From Chara braunii (Eukaryota; Streptophyta; Charophyceae; Charales; Characeae): 29,790 bases of DNA. Every line of letters begins with the position of its first letter. Positions within the stretch are counted from its first letter, which is position 1. Under the pieces are notes generated by a model. It had not been told where the DNA came from and did no database searches. It saw nothing but the letters and a program-made list of their open reading frames with translations. The DNA lies in the NCBI GenBank assembly GCA_003427395.1, contig BFEA01000730.1:600973-630762 (forward strand), given 5' to 3'. Made by a program: the position numbers and the translations under genes. Shown here piece by piece: positions 1-10,130 of this stretch.

Positions 1-600
1 AGACTGATCCGGTCGCCTTGCTCGTTTTGCCTAAGACATTGAACTGGGGCTGGAAATGAGGTCTTCGAGACTGATCTGGTCGCCTTGCTCATTTGCCTAA
101 GACATTGAACTGGGGCTGGAAATGAGGTCCTCCAGAGTCCAGACTGATCCGGTCGCCTTGCTCGTTTTGCCTAAGACATTGAACTGGGGCTGGAAATGAG
201 GTCNACTGGGGCTGGAAATGAGGTCCTCCAGAGTCCAGACTGATCCGGTCGCCTTGCTCGTTTTGCCTAAGACATTGAACTGGGGCTGGAAATGAGGTCC
301 TCCAGACCTATCCGGTCGCCTTGCTTGTTCGCCTAAGACATTGAACTTGGGTTGGAGATGAGGTCCTCGTGACTGATCCGATCGCCTTGCTCGTTTTGCC
401 TAAGGCATTGAACTGGGGTTGGAAATGAGGTCCTCTAGACTGATCCGGTCGCCTTGCTCGTTTTGCTTAAGACATTAAACTTGGGGTGGAAATGAGGTCC
501 TCCAGACTGATCCGGTTGCCTTGCTTGTTTGCCTAATACATTGAACTGGTGTTGGAAGTGAAGTCGTTTTGACTGATTCGGCCGCCTTGTCGAGTTAGTC
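1..600. repeat. ~67-bp tandem satellite, left array
   Basis: About nine units of roughly 67 bp, each built from the same blocks in order: GACTGATCCGGTCGCCTTG, then CTCGTTTTGCCTAAGACATT, then GAACTGGGGCTGGAAATGAGG, then TCCTCC. Some units carry a short extra GAGTCC before the next start. The first five or so units are nearly identical. From about 300 onward they drift (CTTGTTCGCC, TTGGAGATGAGG, GAAGTGAAGTCG), and the last unit dissolves near 590. This is the usual pattern of homogenised core and decayed edge. The same family returns at 29626-29790. Confidence 0.95.
204..204. other. Undetermined base (N) at a satellite junction
   Basis: A single N interrupts a satellite unit. The sequence after it restarts at ACTGGGGCTGGAAATGAGG, repeating the 3' part of the unit just read. 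This looks like an assembly join inside the tandem array, so copy number on the left side should not be trusted. Confidence 0.85.
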
Positions 601-1017
601 AGTTTTGCTTGTTGACAAAGGTCTGAGTATTCTCTTTGTGAGAATAGTCCAGACTAGTGTATTAGTGATTGCATGAGGTTGACTGAGAAGAACTTGGAAA
701 GCTAATCAACTAAGTTAGATACAAGACTCGTGTTTTTGTGATCAAGACAAGCGAAAGATGAAAACTTTTGATGAACGAACTCTTATTTTGAACTGGTTGA
801 ATGCGATGTGGACATGACATGCTTGTTGACAATGCTTTGTCTTTTTGTTCAAAGCTCTATCGGTTTCTGCATAGTAGGGATTCTGTTAGTGCTCGCCTTA
901 TGCTTGAGCAATAGACATGTAGATGTTCACTTTTGTCTTCGCATTTGTCTTTTCATGCATGATTGTTTTGGTAGGGCATTGGCTAGCCTCTTAGTTAGTA
1001 GAAGTTATGGGAGTCTC

Positions 1018-1300
1018 GTTTCCTTAGGGGATATGCTGCCAAAATTTCTGCTAAAAACTCAAAGTTCGTCAAGTTTCAGAGGTGTCAACTAGGATAGGAT
1101 ATAGTTAGGCTTTGGAGTCAGTAGAAATTCTTGAAGCCTTCCTTTCTCAAGGAAGTGCTGCCGAAATTTCTACTGGAACCAATGAGTTAGTTTATTTTCA
1201 GATATCTTCTGAGTCTCAAGTTTTTCTTTTTAGATTTGGTATAGTAAATATTCTTCGAGCACACTTCCCTAAAGGAAGTGTTGCCGAAATTTTTGGGATT
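1018..1300 (+). repeat. Three spaced copies of a ~30-bp motif
   Basis: Copies near 1020, 1141 and 1264 share the pattern TTYCYT.AGGRAnTGCTGCC followed by RAAATTTCT, about 120 bp apart: GGGGATATGCTGCCAAAATT, AAGGAAGTGCTGCCGAAATT and AAGGAAGTGTTGCCGAAATT. A weaker relative sits at about 13911-13945 (TTTCGCTCAGGGACACTGC then TCAAATTTTCGG). The spacing and the copy downstream of the second ORF suggest an LTR or leader element, not a gene. Confidence 0.6.
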
Positions 1301-1876
1301 TTCATATCGTTAACGGACGCTACTACTAAGTAGCTTAGAGTGCGATACGGAGTGGAACTCCGTTAACTCGATAGGCGATGCCTGTCTTGATCTTTGTGAC
1401 GCAGGTCATTGCTACCTGCAAGTGTTCTTCGAAGTCCTGAGCTTCATCAACTTCTACTATCAGTTTGATAGCAAGTCGGTTTGTGACTCAACTCCTACCC
1501 ACCATGATACCCACTCCCATATGTTTGTGACCCTATAGGCGAAAGGCATTTCTGTATGAAAGAAAACGTATCCTTGAACCTCTCTTGAATGGCCATGCAA
1601 AAGTTGGGTGAATCAGGATGAGCGAGTATGCCTGTGTTGAATGGGGTTCGGAAAGAGGCGTGTGGGATATGAACCTGGGAGAAAAAGGGGTTGACCACGT
1701 TTTGTGGCATCTATGTATGGATTTTCACTGGGTTTCATGTGGGTGCAGGTACGTATGGGAGCGAGGGCTTGCTCTTGGATTTAGAGTGATATGGATGAAT
1801 GAGTACAGCGTGTGAGTAACAACGTTCAACTATGGCTGTGAGAATGACTCTTCCTGATTTCCTCCGATACTCCCCG

Positions 1877-1891
1877 TTTTTTTTTTTTTTT
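1877..1891. repeat. T15 homopolymer
   Basis: Fifteen consecutive T after TCCCCG. It could be a poly-A tail remnant on the minus strand or simple slippage; no retroposon body is evident beside it. Confidence 0.7.
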
Positions 1892-2948
1892 CCACTTCTG
1901 CCTCACGCATCAAGCAAGCAGGCAGGAGTGGCTGAGCGCAAGGATTAACGCTCGATCCTCCATCTAACTGGGACTTAGTTTGGGTATGGTGAATTGCTCG
2001 CCAACCCGTGACTACTCTTATTTTCTTTCCTCGGGGAAAGGACGAGCGAATTCCGTCTCAAAGGGGTTTCGCTTTTTAAATTATTAGTCGGACATTGGTC
2101 CTGAGGCTGGAATTCGAGGTCCTTGTCCAGGAACATCCCAGTCTCTAGTCGAGCACAAAAGGGTTTCCCCCTTGAGCCGGGCTTACGTCTCTTGCTTATG
2201 GTCACCCACTTTCTAAAAGACAGGGGCGCCGCAAGGGCTGAACGGCTTATCCTTCAGCCGTGCAATATCGTGAAGGAAGAACCGTCCACGACATTTCACA
2301 TTCGACACTTGAGTGTTGTACGCAACCCCGAAACCCATGAAAGGGTGCGCGAATGTGGGTAACACATGAAGCATCGCCATGACAACAGATCAAGTGAGTA
2401 CACATGACTGTGTGTTACATTTCCCTTAGCACCTGCATTCTTTTTATGCAACTCCACGTAGGCCTCGCTCAGTCACATTGATCTTCTAGGTTATGCGTCA
2501 TGACATATGAAAAAGGGACTAGGCTTATTTCTTTGTCTGAGTTGGTTTGTTTTCTTGCGTATCGCGTGATTGAGTTAGGATGTCCTAGTCGACCGACGCT
2601 GAACCGCACGTGGGAGATCAACACCCCAGCGTGACAATTCGCGTACGGGTCCGAGCTAGGTGTGGACCGCGCATACCCCCTATGCTACAACATACGAGAA
2701 ACGCCCTCGGTTGGGCCACCTCCGAAATTGCAAGTAAAAACTTTTGTGTGTGGTTCAGTAGCTCGGCAGGGATACACCCACCCAAAGGATGGTGACAGCT
2801 CCCGCGAGACTCGATGGAGGTATAGCTGGCGCGCTCGGCCGAAACGGCTCCGCCGCTTTTTTCTTTTGTGAAGCGACTTGCGAATTCTGCCAATCCTGCG
2901 TGACGCGGCCGAGAAGGTTCCCCCAGGGGGGACCGTGCGCTTGACAAG

Positions 2949-2966
2949 TGGCGCCATTGCCGCGAA
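2949..2966 (+). promoter_or_regulatory. Primer binding site, tRNA-Asp type, of the first Gypsy element
   Basis: TGGCGCCATTGCCGCGAA resembles the PBS of many plant Ty3/Gypsy elements that prime from tRNA-Asp (established form TGGCGCCGTTGCCGGGGA); I count about three differences. It lies two bases after ...TTGACA, a plausible LTR 3' end, and about 420 bp before the gag start, which is the expected order LTR-PBS-leader-gag. Confidence 0.5.
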
Positions 2967-3387
2967 TCTCGGCTGCCTACCGAGGTCCATAGTGAACGGA
3001 CTTAGGTTTAATGCAGAACGATGATCCAGGCAAAACGACATTTTTTGTGATTAGAGAGTGATATAGTGTGTTTTTGACTTTGATATTGTCGTAGGAACCT
3101 AAGGAAATATCCCTGCGAATCTCGTCAGACCCAAGGAAGGGCCTCACTATTTTGTTTAGGACGCTAAGTGTTAGATCTTGGCGTGATGTGGGTGAATTTG
3201 TAGTATGATTGTATGGTGGTGTGACTGCCTGTGAATGGGTGTTGAACGTTTAAAATAAGTACTAGGACACAACCTCTCGAGGTTGAAGTTGGACTGAGTA
3301 TAAGGGAAAGTGGAAGTTGTTAGAGCAATTAGGTTGACCTTGTATGAGTGTGGTATATTGACAGGGAACTGATTGTCGAAAAGCAAG

Positions 3388-5180
3388 ATGGCGGATGATG
3401 AGCTTAATGAGGCCAATGGCGCGGGTCAGCGACCGGTTACGTTGGGTCAGCTGGTGACTCTACTGGATGGGCGCGCGGTGACGCGTTCCAACATCCCGAA
3501 GGTTCAGATCTTCCACTTTAAAGGAGAGAAGGTGTCAGAATGGCTTGAGTTGCTCGAGCAAATTACTGACGAAATGACAGAGGAGGAGAAATTTTGTCGA
3601 ATCTCTAAGTACGTATGGTGGGTGATGCGGCCAAAAGTTATGCGGGTAGCAGCTGAGGCCGCAAGCAATTGGGGGAATTTTAAGGCGGAAATGGAAAGGC
3701 GATATCAGTTAGGGGATGGCCTCCTTACAACGGAGGACTTGGAAAGATTAGAGAGGTCTGATTTCATGACGGTTGGTGCCTTCGCGACAGCGTTCGAGAA
3801 GATGGCGAGGAAGGTTCCAGGATTGGCCGAGGAGTCCCAATGTGCCATCCTCTTGAGCAATTTCACGGAGTGCGAGAGTGTTTCTCTGACGAGAAGAGGA
3901 GCTATAGGGCGGAAGTTGACATGGGAGACGGTGAAGCAAAGCTTGGCGGATGGAGAGTTGGACCAGGTATACCAGTTCCAAATGAAACAACAATGGCAGA
4001 AACGAAAGACCCGAGTTGTGATTGAAGGAGCCGATATTAACCTTCAATTACTCATTGCAGATGGGATAGCCAAGTACCAAGCTGACCAGCAGAAAGCGAT
4101 AGGGAAACAAGTATTGACAGTGACCCAGTCACAGGCTAGAGCCTTGAAGAAAGGAAAGGTGGTAGAGCAAGTGGAAGATGATGATGAGGATGAGGAAGAA
4201 CCGACAAAATTGATGAAGAGTCAGAGGAAGGCAAGGAACCAGGCCGCAGGTGGCCAAGGTTCGGGGAAGAATGCAGGAGTGCAGGCCACCGCGCCGGCCC
4301 AAGTAAACACGAATCTGGCGAGTACAAGTGGGGCACCGCCGCAGGGACCAGTGCCGCTTGGACCTTGGCCAAAGGCCATTCCTCCTGTTTGGCCAAGGTA
4401 TAGTCCATATGGCCCATGACCGTTCTACAACCAAGTCGGGTCACCCGTAGGAGGGCCGACTGCGCATGCTGCATACCCAGTGCGCCAGCTTAAGGGGTAA
4501 ACTGGCAAGGAGGGGGTCAACAGCAGCCGCCAAAAGCCCCGCCTCAGGTCAACCAGCCCGATCAAACGACGGGTCAGGGACGATGACAAAGCCAAGGGGG
4601 TAATGGGCAAAGCAGTCAGGGCCGAGGCGGTGAAGGCCGTGGGCGAGGATACGGCAATGGTGGACAAGGTGGTCAAGGGGACGTACGCGGAGGCAAATGA
4701 CAGACCAAGGTTTGATTGGAGGAATGCATATGCCATCATTGTGCATTGAAAGGGCATACCTTCAAGTTTTGCCAGATTCGGAGAGTAGATGAGAAAAATG
4801 GTCTTATCTCAACGAATATGGACGGGGATGTTTATGATAAATATGGAAAATATATTGACCTCAAAATCCCTAGTGGTATGCGAGAGGAGGCACTTCGTCG
4901 ACCCGAACGAGGTCTGCCACCACCGGCTATGTTTTGGCTCTGGCGGGAGGAAGAAGTAAGGCCAAAAATAAAGGTAGAAGAACTTGCCAATGATGAGTCG
5001 GATAAGGAGACCAGGGAGGAAGAGCCAGTGGTGATAGAAGTCGAGGAGGAAGAGGAGCCATATTGCCAGGAAAGGGTGAGTGAGACCATGAAGCGAATGG
5101 AAGACCTTATGGAGAAAATGCAGAGATTGAACTTGAAACCATTTGCGAAGAAGTGGCAAAACCAATGGTTTTCTTATTAG
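3388..5180 (+). pseudogene. gag: Ty3/Gypsy Gag (capsid and CCHC nucleocapsid), interrupted
   Basis: Encodes the structural protein of the retroelement particle. I start at the ATG of MADDELNEANG at 3388; the open frame runs to TGA at 4417. Capsid-like helices follow FHFKGEKVSEWLELLEQ and include WGNFKAEMERRYQLGD; then come an acidic run (DDDEDEEE) and a Pro-rich tail. After the stop the same frame continues to TAA at 4498. A Gln/Gly-rich stretch in another frame then leads to a zinc knuckle, CHHCALKGHTFKFC, at 4731-4772 (C-x2-C-x4-H-x4-C), and on to a conserved tail with GDVYDKYGKYIDLKIPSGM. At least one frameshift and several TGA stops are seen, so this copy is not translatable as one protein. 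It is followed without a gap by the protease region. Confidence 0.85.
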
Positions 5181-6480
5181 GCCCGGAGACGGGGCCATCA
5201 AGTGCTAAGCCGACTTGTAAGACCTTGGGCTGAACCCCACGATCATGCATTGCTTTTCAACAACCTCGAGGACAGCCCACGGTCCCACAAGCCGTATGCA
5301 CAAGGAGTAAGAAGGGGGACCCCAGTAGCAGTCAGGAACCTCCGAGTGAAAGTCAGCCACGAGAGAAGCAGCCAGTCATTGACACGGGGGACGAAGGCAA
5401 GGAGGATGAGGAAGATGAGCGGCTAAGGAAGGAAGAGGAAGAACAAGCTGCTCAACGTGCAAAGAAAAGGAAGCCGGAGGATAAGCCAGAGAGAGCAGCG
5501 AGAGGAGAAGGCTCGCGAAAGCAAAATTATGCGGTGCCATTGGAGGATGGCCTGAATATTGAAGCCATGGTTGATAGGCTTCTGGAAGGGCACAATGACC
5601 TGCTCAACTTAAAGGATATCCTTGCCTTTGCGCCTAAGCTTAGGGAAGGATTCAAAATGCGGCTTTCTCGTCGAAGGGTGGCGAGTGTAAGATTGGGAGA
5701 TCTCATTCCAGTTGAGGCTCACTGAGCGGTTCCTGGAACAAAGATGGATTGGAAATCAGTCGGGACCGAGAGCGTGAACCTGAGTATAAAGGGTAAGCCA
5801 TGTAGTGGGATACTTGACACAGGAGCGGAAATGAACATCGTCAAGGAATCTTATGCACTCCGTTTGGGAATTAATATTAATCGGATGGACTCAGGCTTCC
5901 TCTATGGTGCAACCGGGAGGACTCCTTTTACTGGGACGGCCTCGAACGTGTTGATTGAAATCGGGAAAGTTAAGGTGTGGTCCTGCTTCTTCGTTATGCC
6001 CGATTTGGACCATCCTTTTCTGTTGGGAAGGTCATTCCTCTGCCGCACTAAATCTATGATACTTAACAAGCATGACGGTACAATGTACGTTACCTAAGCG
6101 ATCCTGTCTGCGGCAACTACGAGATCATCACATGTCACAATACAGGGCCTCGTAGCATGAGGAACAGGCCAAACCCAAGCTCCTTTACCTTTGAAGAGTC
6201 AGAAGGGGAGAGGAGGAGATTAATGGGCGAGGACGAAGAGGATTGTGAGCCTATTGGCGAGATGTGTTTGAGCTTAACAAGCATCAACGATGCCATGGAG
6301 ATAGTGTCAGCATATGGGATGGCAGATCTCATTGTCGTATAGGCTTTGAGAGAGAGAATAGTGGAAGATTCTGGCGAAGGAGAAGTGAAGCTCATATATC
6401 GGTTGTCGGTAAGGGCAGGTGAGTCAGGGGTACCGCAGAGCCGTGCTGCAAGTCAGACTTTTTTAGGGGTGGGCTCAAGC
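5181..6480 (+). pseudogene. pol: Gag-pol linker and retropepsin-like protease, interrupted
   Basis: From 5181 a Gln/Ser- then Lys/Glu-rich linker can be followed (ERLRKEEEEQAAQRAKKRKP around 5400-5480). It passes a TGA at 5723 and enters the protease after MDWKSVG at 5744. The catalytic motif ILDTGAEMNIV is at 5810-5842, with Asp at 5816-5818. The C-terminal retropepsin signature DHPFLLGRSFLC lies near 6007-6045, so the length suits a monomer of a homodimeric aspartic protease. The frame is lost at about 6097, and the sequence continues one frame over (RNRPNPSSFTFEESE) to a stop at 6340. The active-site triad looks intact, but the surrounding frame is broken. The protease would release Gag, RT and integrase from the polyprotein. 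Confidence 0.8.
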
Positions 6481-6481
6481 A

Positions 6482-8124
6482 ATGCTCCAAAAGGAGTCCA
6501 AAAGGAGGTATAAGCGCGTGACTGAGAAGAGTCACCCCGTTCCTGTGCTCATAACTGCGGAAGAAGAGTTCTACGATGAGCAGGAACGCGAACTGATACG
6601 GAAAATGAAGGAGGATGCAGAACATGGGCTGTGTTGTATCAATGAAAGGACCGAGGAAAATTTGATAATAGGGGAGCCAGGATTCCTCACGCCACAAAAA
6701 AAGGCCCTTATGGTGGAAGCAATGAAAGAGTGGCATCGAGCGTATGCGTTTGACGATGATGAGCGTGGGCGCATCGATGTGGATAAAGTTCCAATGATTC
6801 GGATCCATACTGTGCCGCACGTGCCATGAAACTTGCGAGGGTCACGCTATCCTAAGCCGACAGAGGAACGGAGAGCAGTCGACTACCTGGATGACAAGAT
6901 TCATTCTCATGTTACCGACTATTCAAGTGGGCCTTACGCATCGCCGTGGTTCTGCTTTATCAAGTCAAACGGTACCCTGAGGTGGGTACAGGACCTTCAG
7001 CGCCTGAATGCAGTAACGATACGAGATGCGGGAGGTTTGCCGAACGCAGACGCGCTGTTAGAATCCTGTGCTGGGCAACTTATCATTTCCTTATACCTGT
7101 ATTCAGGGTACGATCAGTTCCCGGTGTATCCGCCTGATAGGCCTATGACTGTGATGCATACACCAAGAGGACTAATCCATATGAACGTGGCGCCACAAGG
7201 GTGGACGAATGTTGTGGCGATGGTGCAGAGGCATATGCTTCGCGTTATGCAGACGGTCAGTCGTACATTGACGCTTTGGCCGTGAAAGGGCGGAAGAAGA
7301 AGGATGAGACAGAGGTTATGCCTGGGGTAAGGAAATTCGCCTGGGATCATATACAAAATATTGCTTGGGTTCTTGACATTCTGAAGGATTACAACCTTAC
7401 CTCAAACGTACTGAAGTCGAGACACTGTATGCGGGAGGCGACCATATTAGGCTTCGTATGTAACGAAAATGGTCGTCACCCTGACGTCAAGAAGACTAAT
7501 AAGATACTCGAATGGTCGGTGCCATTCGAATCCACTAGTGAAATTCGTAGCTTCCTTAGGTCATGTGGTTTTTGGCAAGTCTTCATTAAGAGCTTCGCAG
7601 AAAAAACTGAGCAATTGAGGAAGCTTGTGAGGAAGGATCAAGAATGAGAATGGGATGAGAAGTAGGAAGGAGTGGTAAGTGGTTTGAAAAAGGATTTCAG
7701 AGAAGGAGGTCTAGTCTTGGGAGTCCCTGACTTCGAAGCAACGCCAATACATCCTTTCATCGTGGAGACCGATGCGGGGCCTACAACCTTGGGTGGCGTT
7801 CTGATCCAAACTGATGCGAATGGCGAGGAGTGGCCTTTGAGGTTCGAGAGTCGAACCTTGAATGACACTAAGTGGAACTACTCGCAGTTCAAGCGGGAGA
7901 CACTTGCAGTTCTCCACTGTCTAAGGGTGTTCCGCAACTACCTTTTCGGAAGGAGGTTTGTGCTAAGAGTGAATCCGACCGCGCTGGCCAGCTCATTAAA
8001 GAACTATGCACTGACTGACCCAACTATTGCCAGGTGGCTCACGTATATATGGATGTTTGACTTTGAGTTGGAGCGCATACCTAGGAATAAGAATCGGGTT
8101 GACGAGGTTAGTCGGATCAATTAG
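6482..8124 (+). pseudogene. pol: Reverse transcriptase and RNase H of the first Gypsy element, inactivated
   Basis: RT fingers and palm begin in the 6482 frame, with an in-frame TGA at 6827 where HVP is followed by NLRG (a Trp codon is likely). Recognisable blocks are SPWFCFIKSNGTLRWV, LYSGYDQF, HTPRGLIHMNVAPQGW, then after a frameshift near 7250 YIDALAVKG, LGFVCNENGRHPDVKK and EIRSFLRSCGFWQVF. The palm motif-A Asp is Tyr (7094-7096) and the YxDD box reads YIDA (7264-7275). RNase H is in the 7672-8124 part: ETDAGPTTLGGVL, KRETLAVLH, then VNPTALASSL where the family usually has Asp, and finally NRVDEVSR. Stops TGA at 7645 and TAG at 7663 separate the two. Both enzymes must be dead in this copy. 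Confidence 0.9.
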
Positions 8125-8579
8125 GATAAGTCTGGCGGAAGCTAATGAGGATATACCTCCGGTGGACGCATTCCTCAATGAGGAGGAGGATGTGAAACTC
8201 CATATTAATGCGCATGCTGTTGGGGTCAGCAGAGTCCTTGTACAAGGGCAGTTTGCTTTTCTTGCTCCCGCAGGGTACGTAAAGCGTGCGGATATAGTCC
8301 TCAAGGACTTCGAGGAGGAGGATCCTTGGGGAGGAAAAGGGGTCGAGTGAATGGCAAAGCTGGCATTGGCAGAGACCTTCCAAGTGGGAGAAGATCCGTT
8401 GGCCATTGAGAGTGGAACTTACTCACTCGACACACACGCGAAGTATGTGGTGGATGTCAGTTTCCTCGTCAACTCAATCGTCCAAGTGCACGAGGATGGA
8501 GAAGGGAGTCGAGACCCTCTTAGGGATATGGAAGAGGACGAGTTCGAGGAAGGAGAGATAACGAAAACTTTTCGCACAG
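8125..8579 (+). pseudogene. pol: RNase H-integrase connector of the first Gypsy element
   Basis: After TAG at 8122 the coding signal continues in shifting frames: EANEDIPPVDAFLNEEEDVK near 8141-8200, FLAPAGYVKRADIVLKDFEE near 8259-8320, then MAKLALAETFQVGEDPLAIE from 8351 and DMEEDEFEEGEI near 8527-8563. The acidic, low-complexity composition fits a spacer between RNase H and integrase. I see no catalytic motif in it. Confidence 0.65.
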
Positions 8580-9832
8580 ATGAGTACGAAGGCGTATACC
8601 GTGAATTGGACTTGCTTCTCTCATGTGAGATCAGAGAGAGAGAGAAGCAACCAAGGAGGTGCTCGAGATGCGACCTCGCTTTTAGTCCGAGATGGACATC
8701 TTTTTATAAGAAACGAGGTTGGCAACCCGAGGAGGGTGATCTGCGGTCGAAATCATCATATAGACGTTATAGCCGCATTTCATGATGGACCCGCAGGCGG
8801 CCACAGAGCATTTGTCTTGACGTATGCAAAGGCGCGAGAACTTTACTACTGGGAAGGAATGAGTGAGATGATTCGCAAGTATTGCGAGTCACATGTTTCA
8901 TGTCAAATCAGGGCATCGACTATGTATAAGGAGCCATTGCACCCACGGATTGTACGTGATGCGGGGGCAGTGGTCCACCTGGACCTATTGGCAATGCCTA
9001 AGGGAGTAGGCGGCAACAACTACATCTTCGACGCACGGGACAATCTTACGGGGTTTGTCAATGGGCGAGCCATTCGCAGTAAGATAGGTGAAACATTGGT
9101 TTTGTGTATCTCATAGTACTTCCTCTGATACCCTTTCGTAGTAGAATTCGTGATGGACAGAGGGTCAAAATTCACCTGTGGAGAAGTGAGAACCTTGTTT
9201 CAGGAGTATGGCGTTCAAACCAACTATACAACTAGGGCACACCCGCAGGCGAACGCCCCAGTTGAAAGAGGACATACTACCATTACGAACCTACTAGCGA
9301 AATGGACAAATGGCAGAGAAAACCAATGGCCTAAGCACCTGCGCGCAGCCTTCTTTGTGGAGAATATCACGATTAAGAGATCCACGAAGTACGCGCGAGC
9401 AACACTATGGTACGGACGACATGCCACACTCCCGATAGAGAGCTTTTTGAAGACATGGAGGAGGCAGGATATGGAACGTACCCTGTCATTTGAGGAATTG
9501 TTGGATTTGCGGGCCTGACAAGTTGACATTGCAAAAGAGAGGATCCAGGAAGCGGCAGATCGAGTAACGGACAATCGACTGGGGGATAAGGAGAGGTGGG
9601 ATCTTCTCCCACGAGTAAGGAAAGAACCATTAGAAGTTGGAGACGTGGTGTTGCTGTACAACTCATTGCTAGAAAAGCAGTGGTCGCGTAAGTTGAACAA
9701 GCGGTGGCTAGGCCCATATCGCATTAGACGGTGAGGACAACATGGAGCGTATGAGATTGAGGAGCTTAACGGCACGCCGTGGAGAGATTGGGTCTCAGGT
9801 TCGAAATTGAAAAAGTTCAAGGCACGAGACTA
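8580..9832 (+). pseudogene. pol: Integrase of the first Gypsy element with GPY/F module, four in-frame stops
   Basis: One frame can be read from 8580 to the final TAA at 9830. The N-terminal zinc-binding region is partly recognisable (AAFHDGPAGGHRAF ... YCESHVSCQIRAS; His-His-Cys-Cys spacing). The core has the first Asp in VVHLDLLAMPKG, the second Asp in MDRGSKFTCGE (9152-9160) and the Glu in NAPVERGHTTI, with 35 residues between the last two, the D,D35E arrangement of retroviral-type integrases. The C-terminal domain holds KLNKRWLGPYRIRR (GPY/F) and ends in KLKKFKARD. In-frame stops are TAG 9114, TGA 9126, TGA 9516 and TGA 9734. Each sits where a Gln, Arg or Trp codon would fit, so single transitions explain them. 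Confidence 0.88.
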
Positions 9833-9834
9833 AG

Positions 9835-10087
9835 GTAAGGGTGACAGAAAAGCACCGCGAGTAAAAATAGTATCTGATTCATCATCTTATTAGATGGTAC
9901 TCTGCATTAGTGATAGGATAGGATTGTGTGTTAGTATCTAGATAGGTCTTATGAGTCTTAGTTCGTAAGTCAGATCAGTCGTTTGAGAGTATGAGAGATC
10001 TGCTTGGGTCAGTCAGTACAGGCATTCCCCTTTTTCTCCTGTGCTTACTTCTGTTTCCTCTACCGTCTGTCCTTCTTATTTGTGCAG
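9835..10087 (+). other. Candidate GT-AG intron between pol and the second ORF
   Basis: Immediately after the pol stop, AAG|GTAAGG is a near-consensus plant 5' splice site. At 10087 a long pyrimidine stretch (TTCTGTTTCCTCTACC, TGTCCTTCTTATTTG) ends in TGCAG|G, a strong 3' splice site. The 253-bp interval has no ORF. The acceptor lies 44 bp before the ATG of the next reading frame, so splicing from this or an upstream donor could place that ORF near the 5' end of a subgenomic message. This is inference from signals alone. Confidence 0.4.
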
Positions 10088-10130
10088 GGTTGGCTTTTCG
10101 AAGTTGGCCACTATTTGGAGGGGCGGGAGG

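Larger units (their letters stand above)
600..2946 (+). other. Non-coding flank, probably containing the 5' LTR of the first Gypsy element
   Basis: No reading frame here looks like a protein I can recognise. The stretch holds three copies of a short motif (1018-1300), two adjacent small hairpins (1347-1363 and 1401-1419), a T run (1877-1891) and a GC-richer end. It finishes in ...CTTGACA at 2946, two bases before a primer-binding-site-like sequence, which suits the end of an LTR (CA-3'). I could not find the LTR start or a matching 3' LTR downstream, so the LTR call rests on the PBS and on the gag that follows. It is inference. Confidence 0.4.

Noticed and set aside
808-1092. 94-residue hydrophobic ORF on the plus strand
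   Set aside because: It has a membrane-like composition, but no family resemblance and no other support; it overlaps a repeat motif and lies in probable LTR flank.
2618-3041. Overlapping minus-strand ORFs of 109 and 118 residues
   Set aside because: They lie across the proposed LTR end and PBS of the first element in a GC-richer stretch and resemble no protein family.
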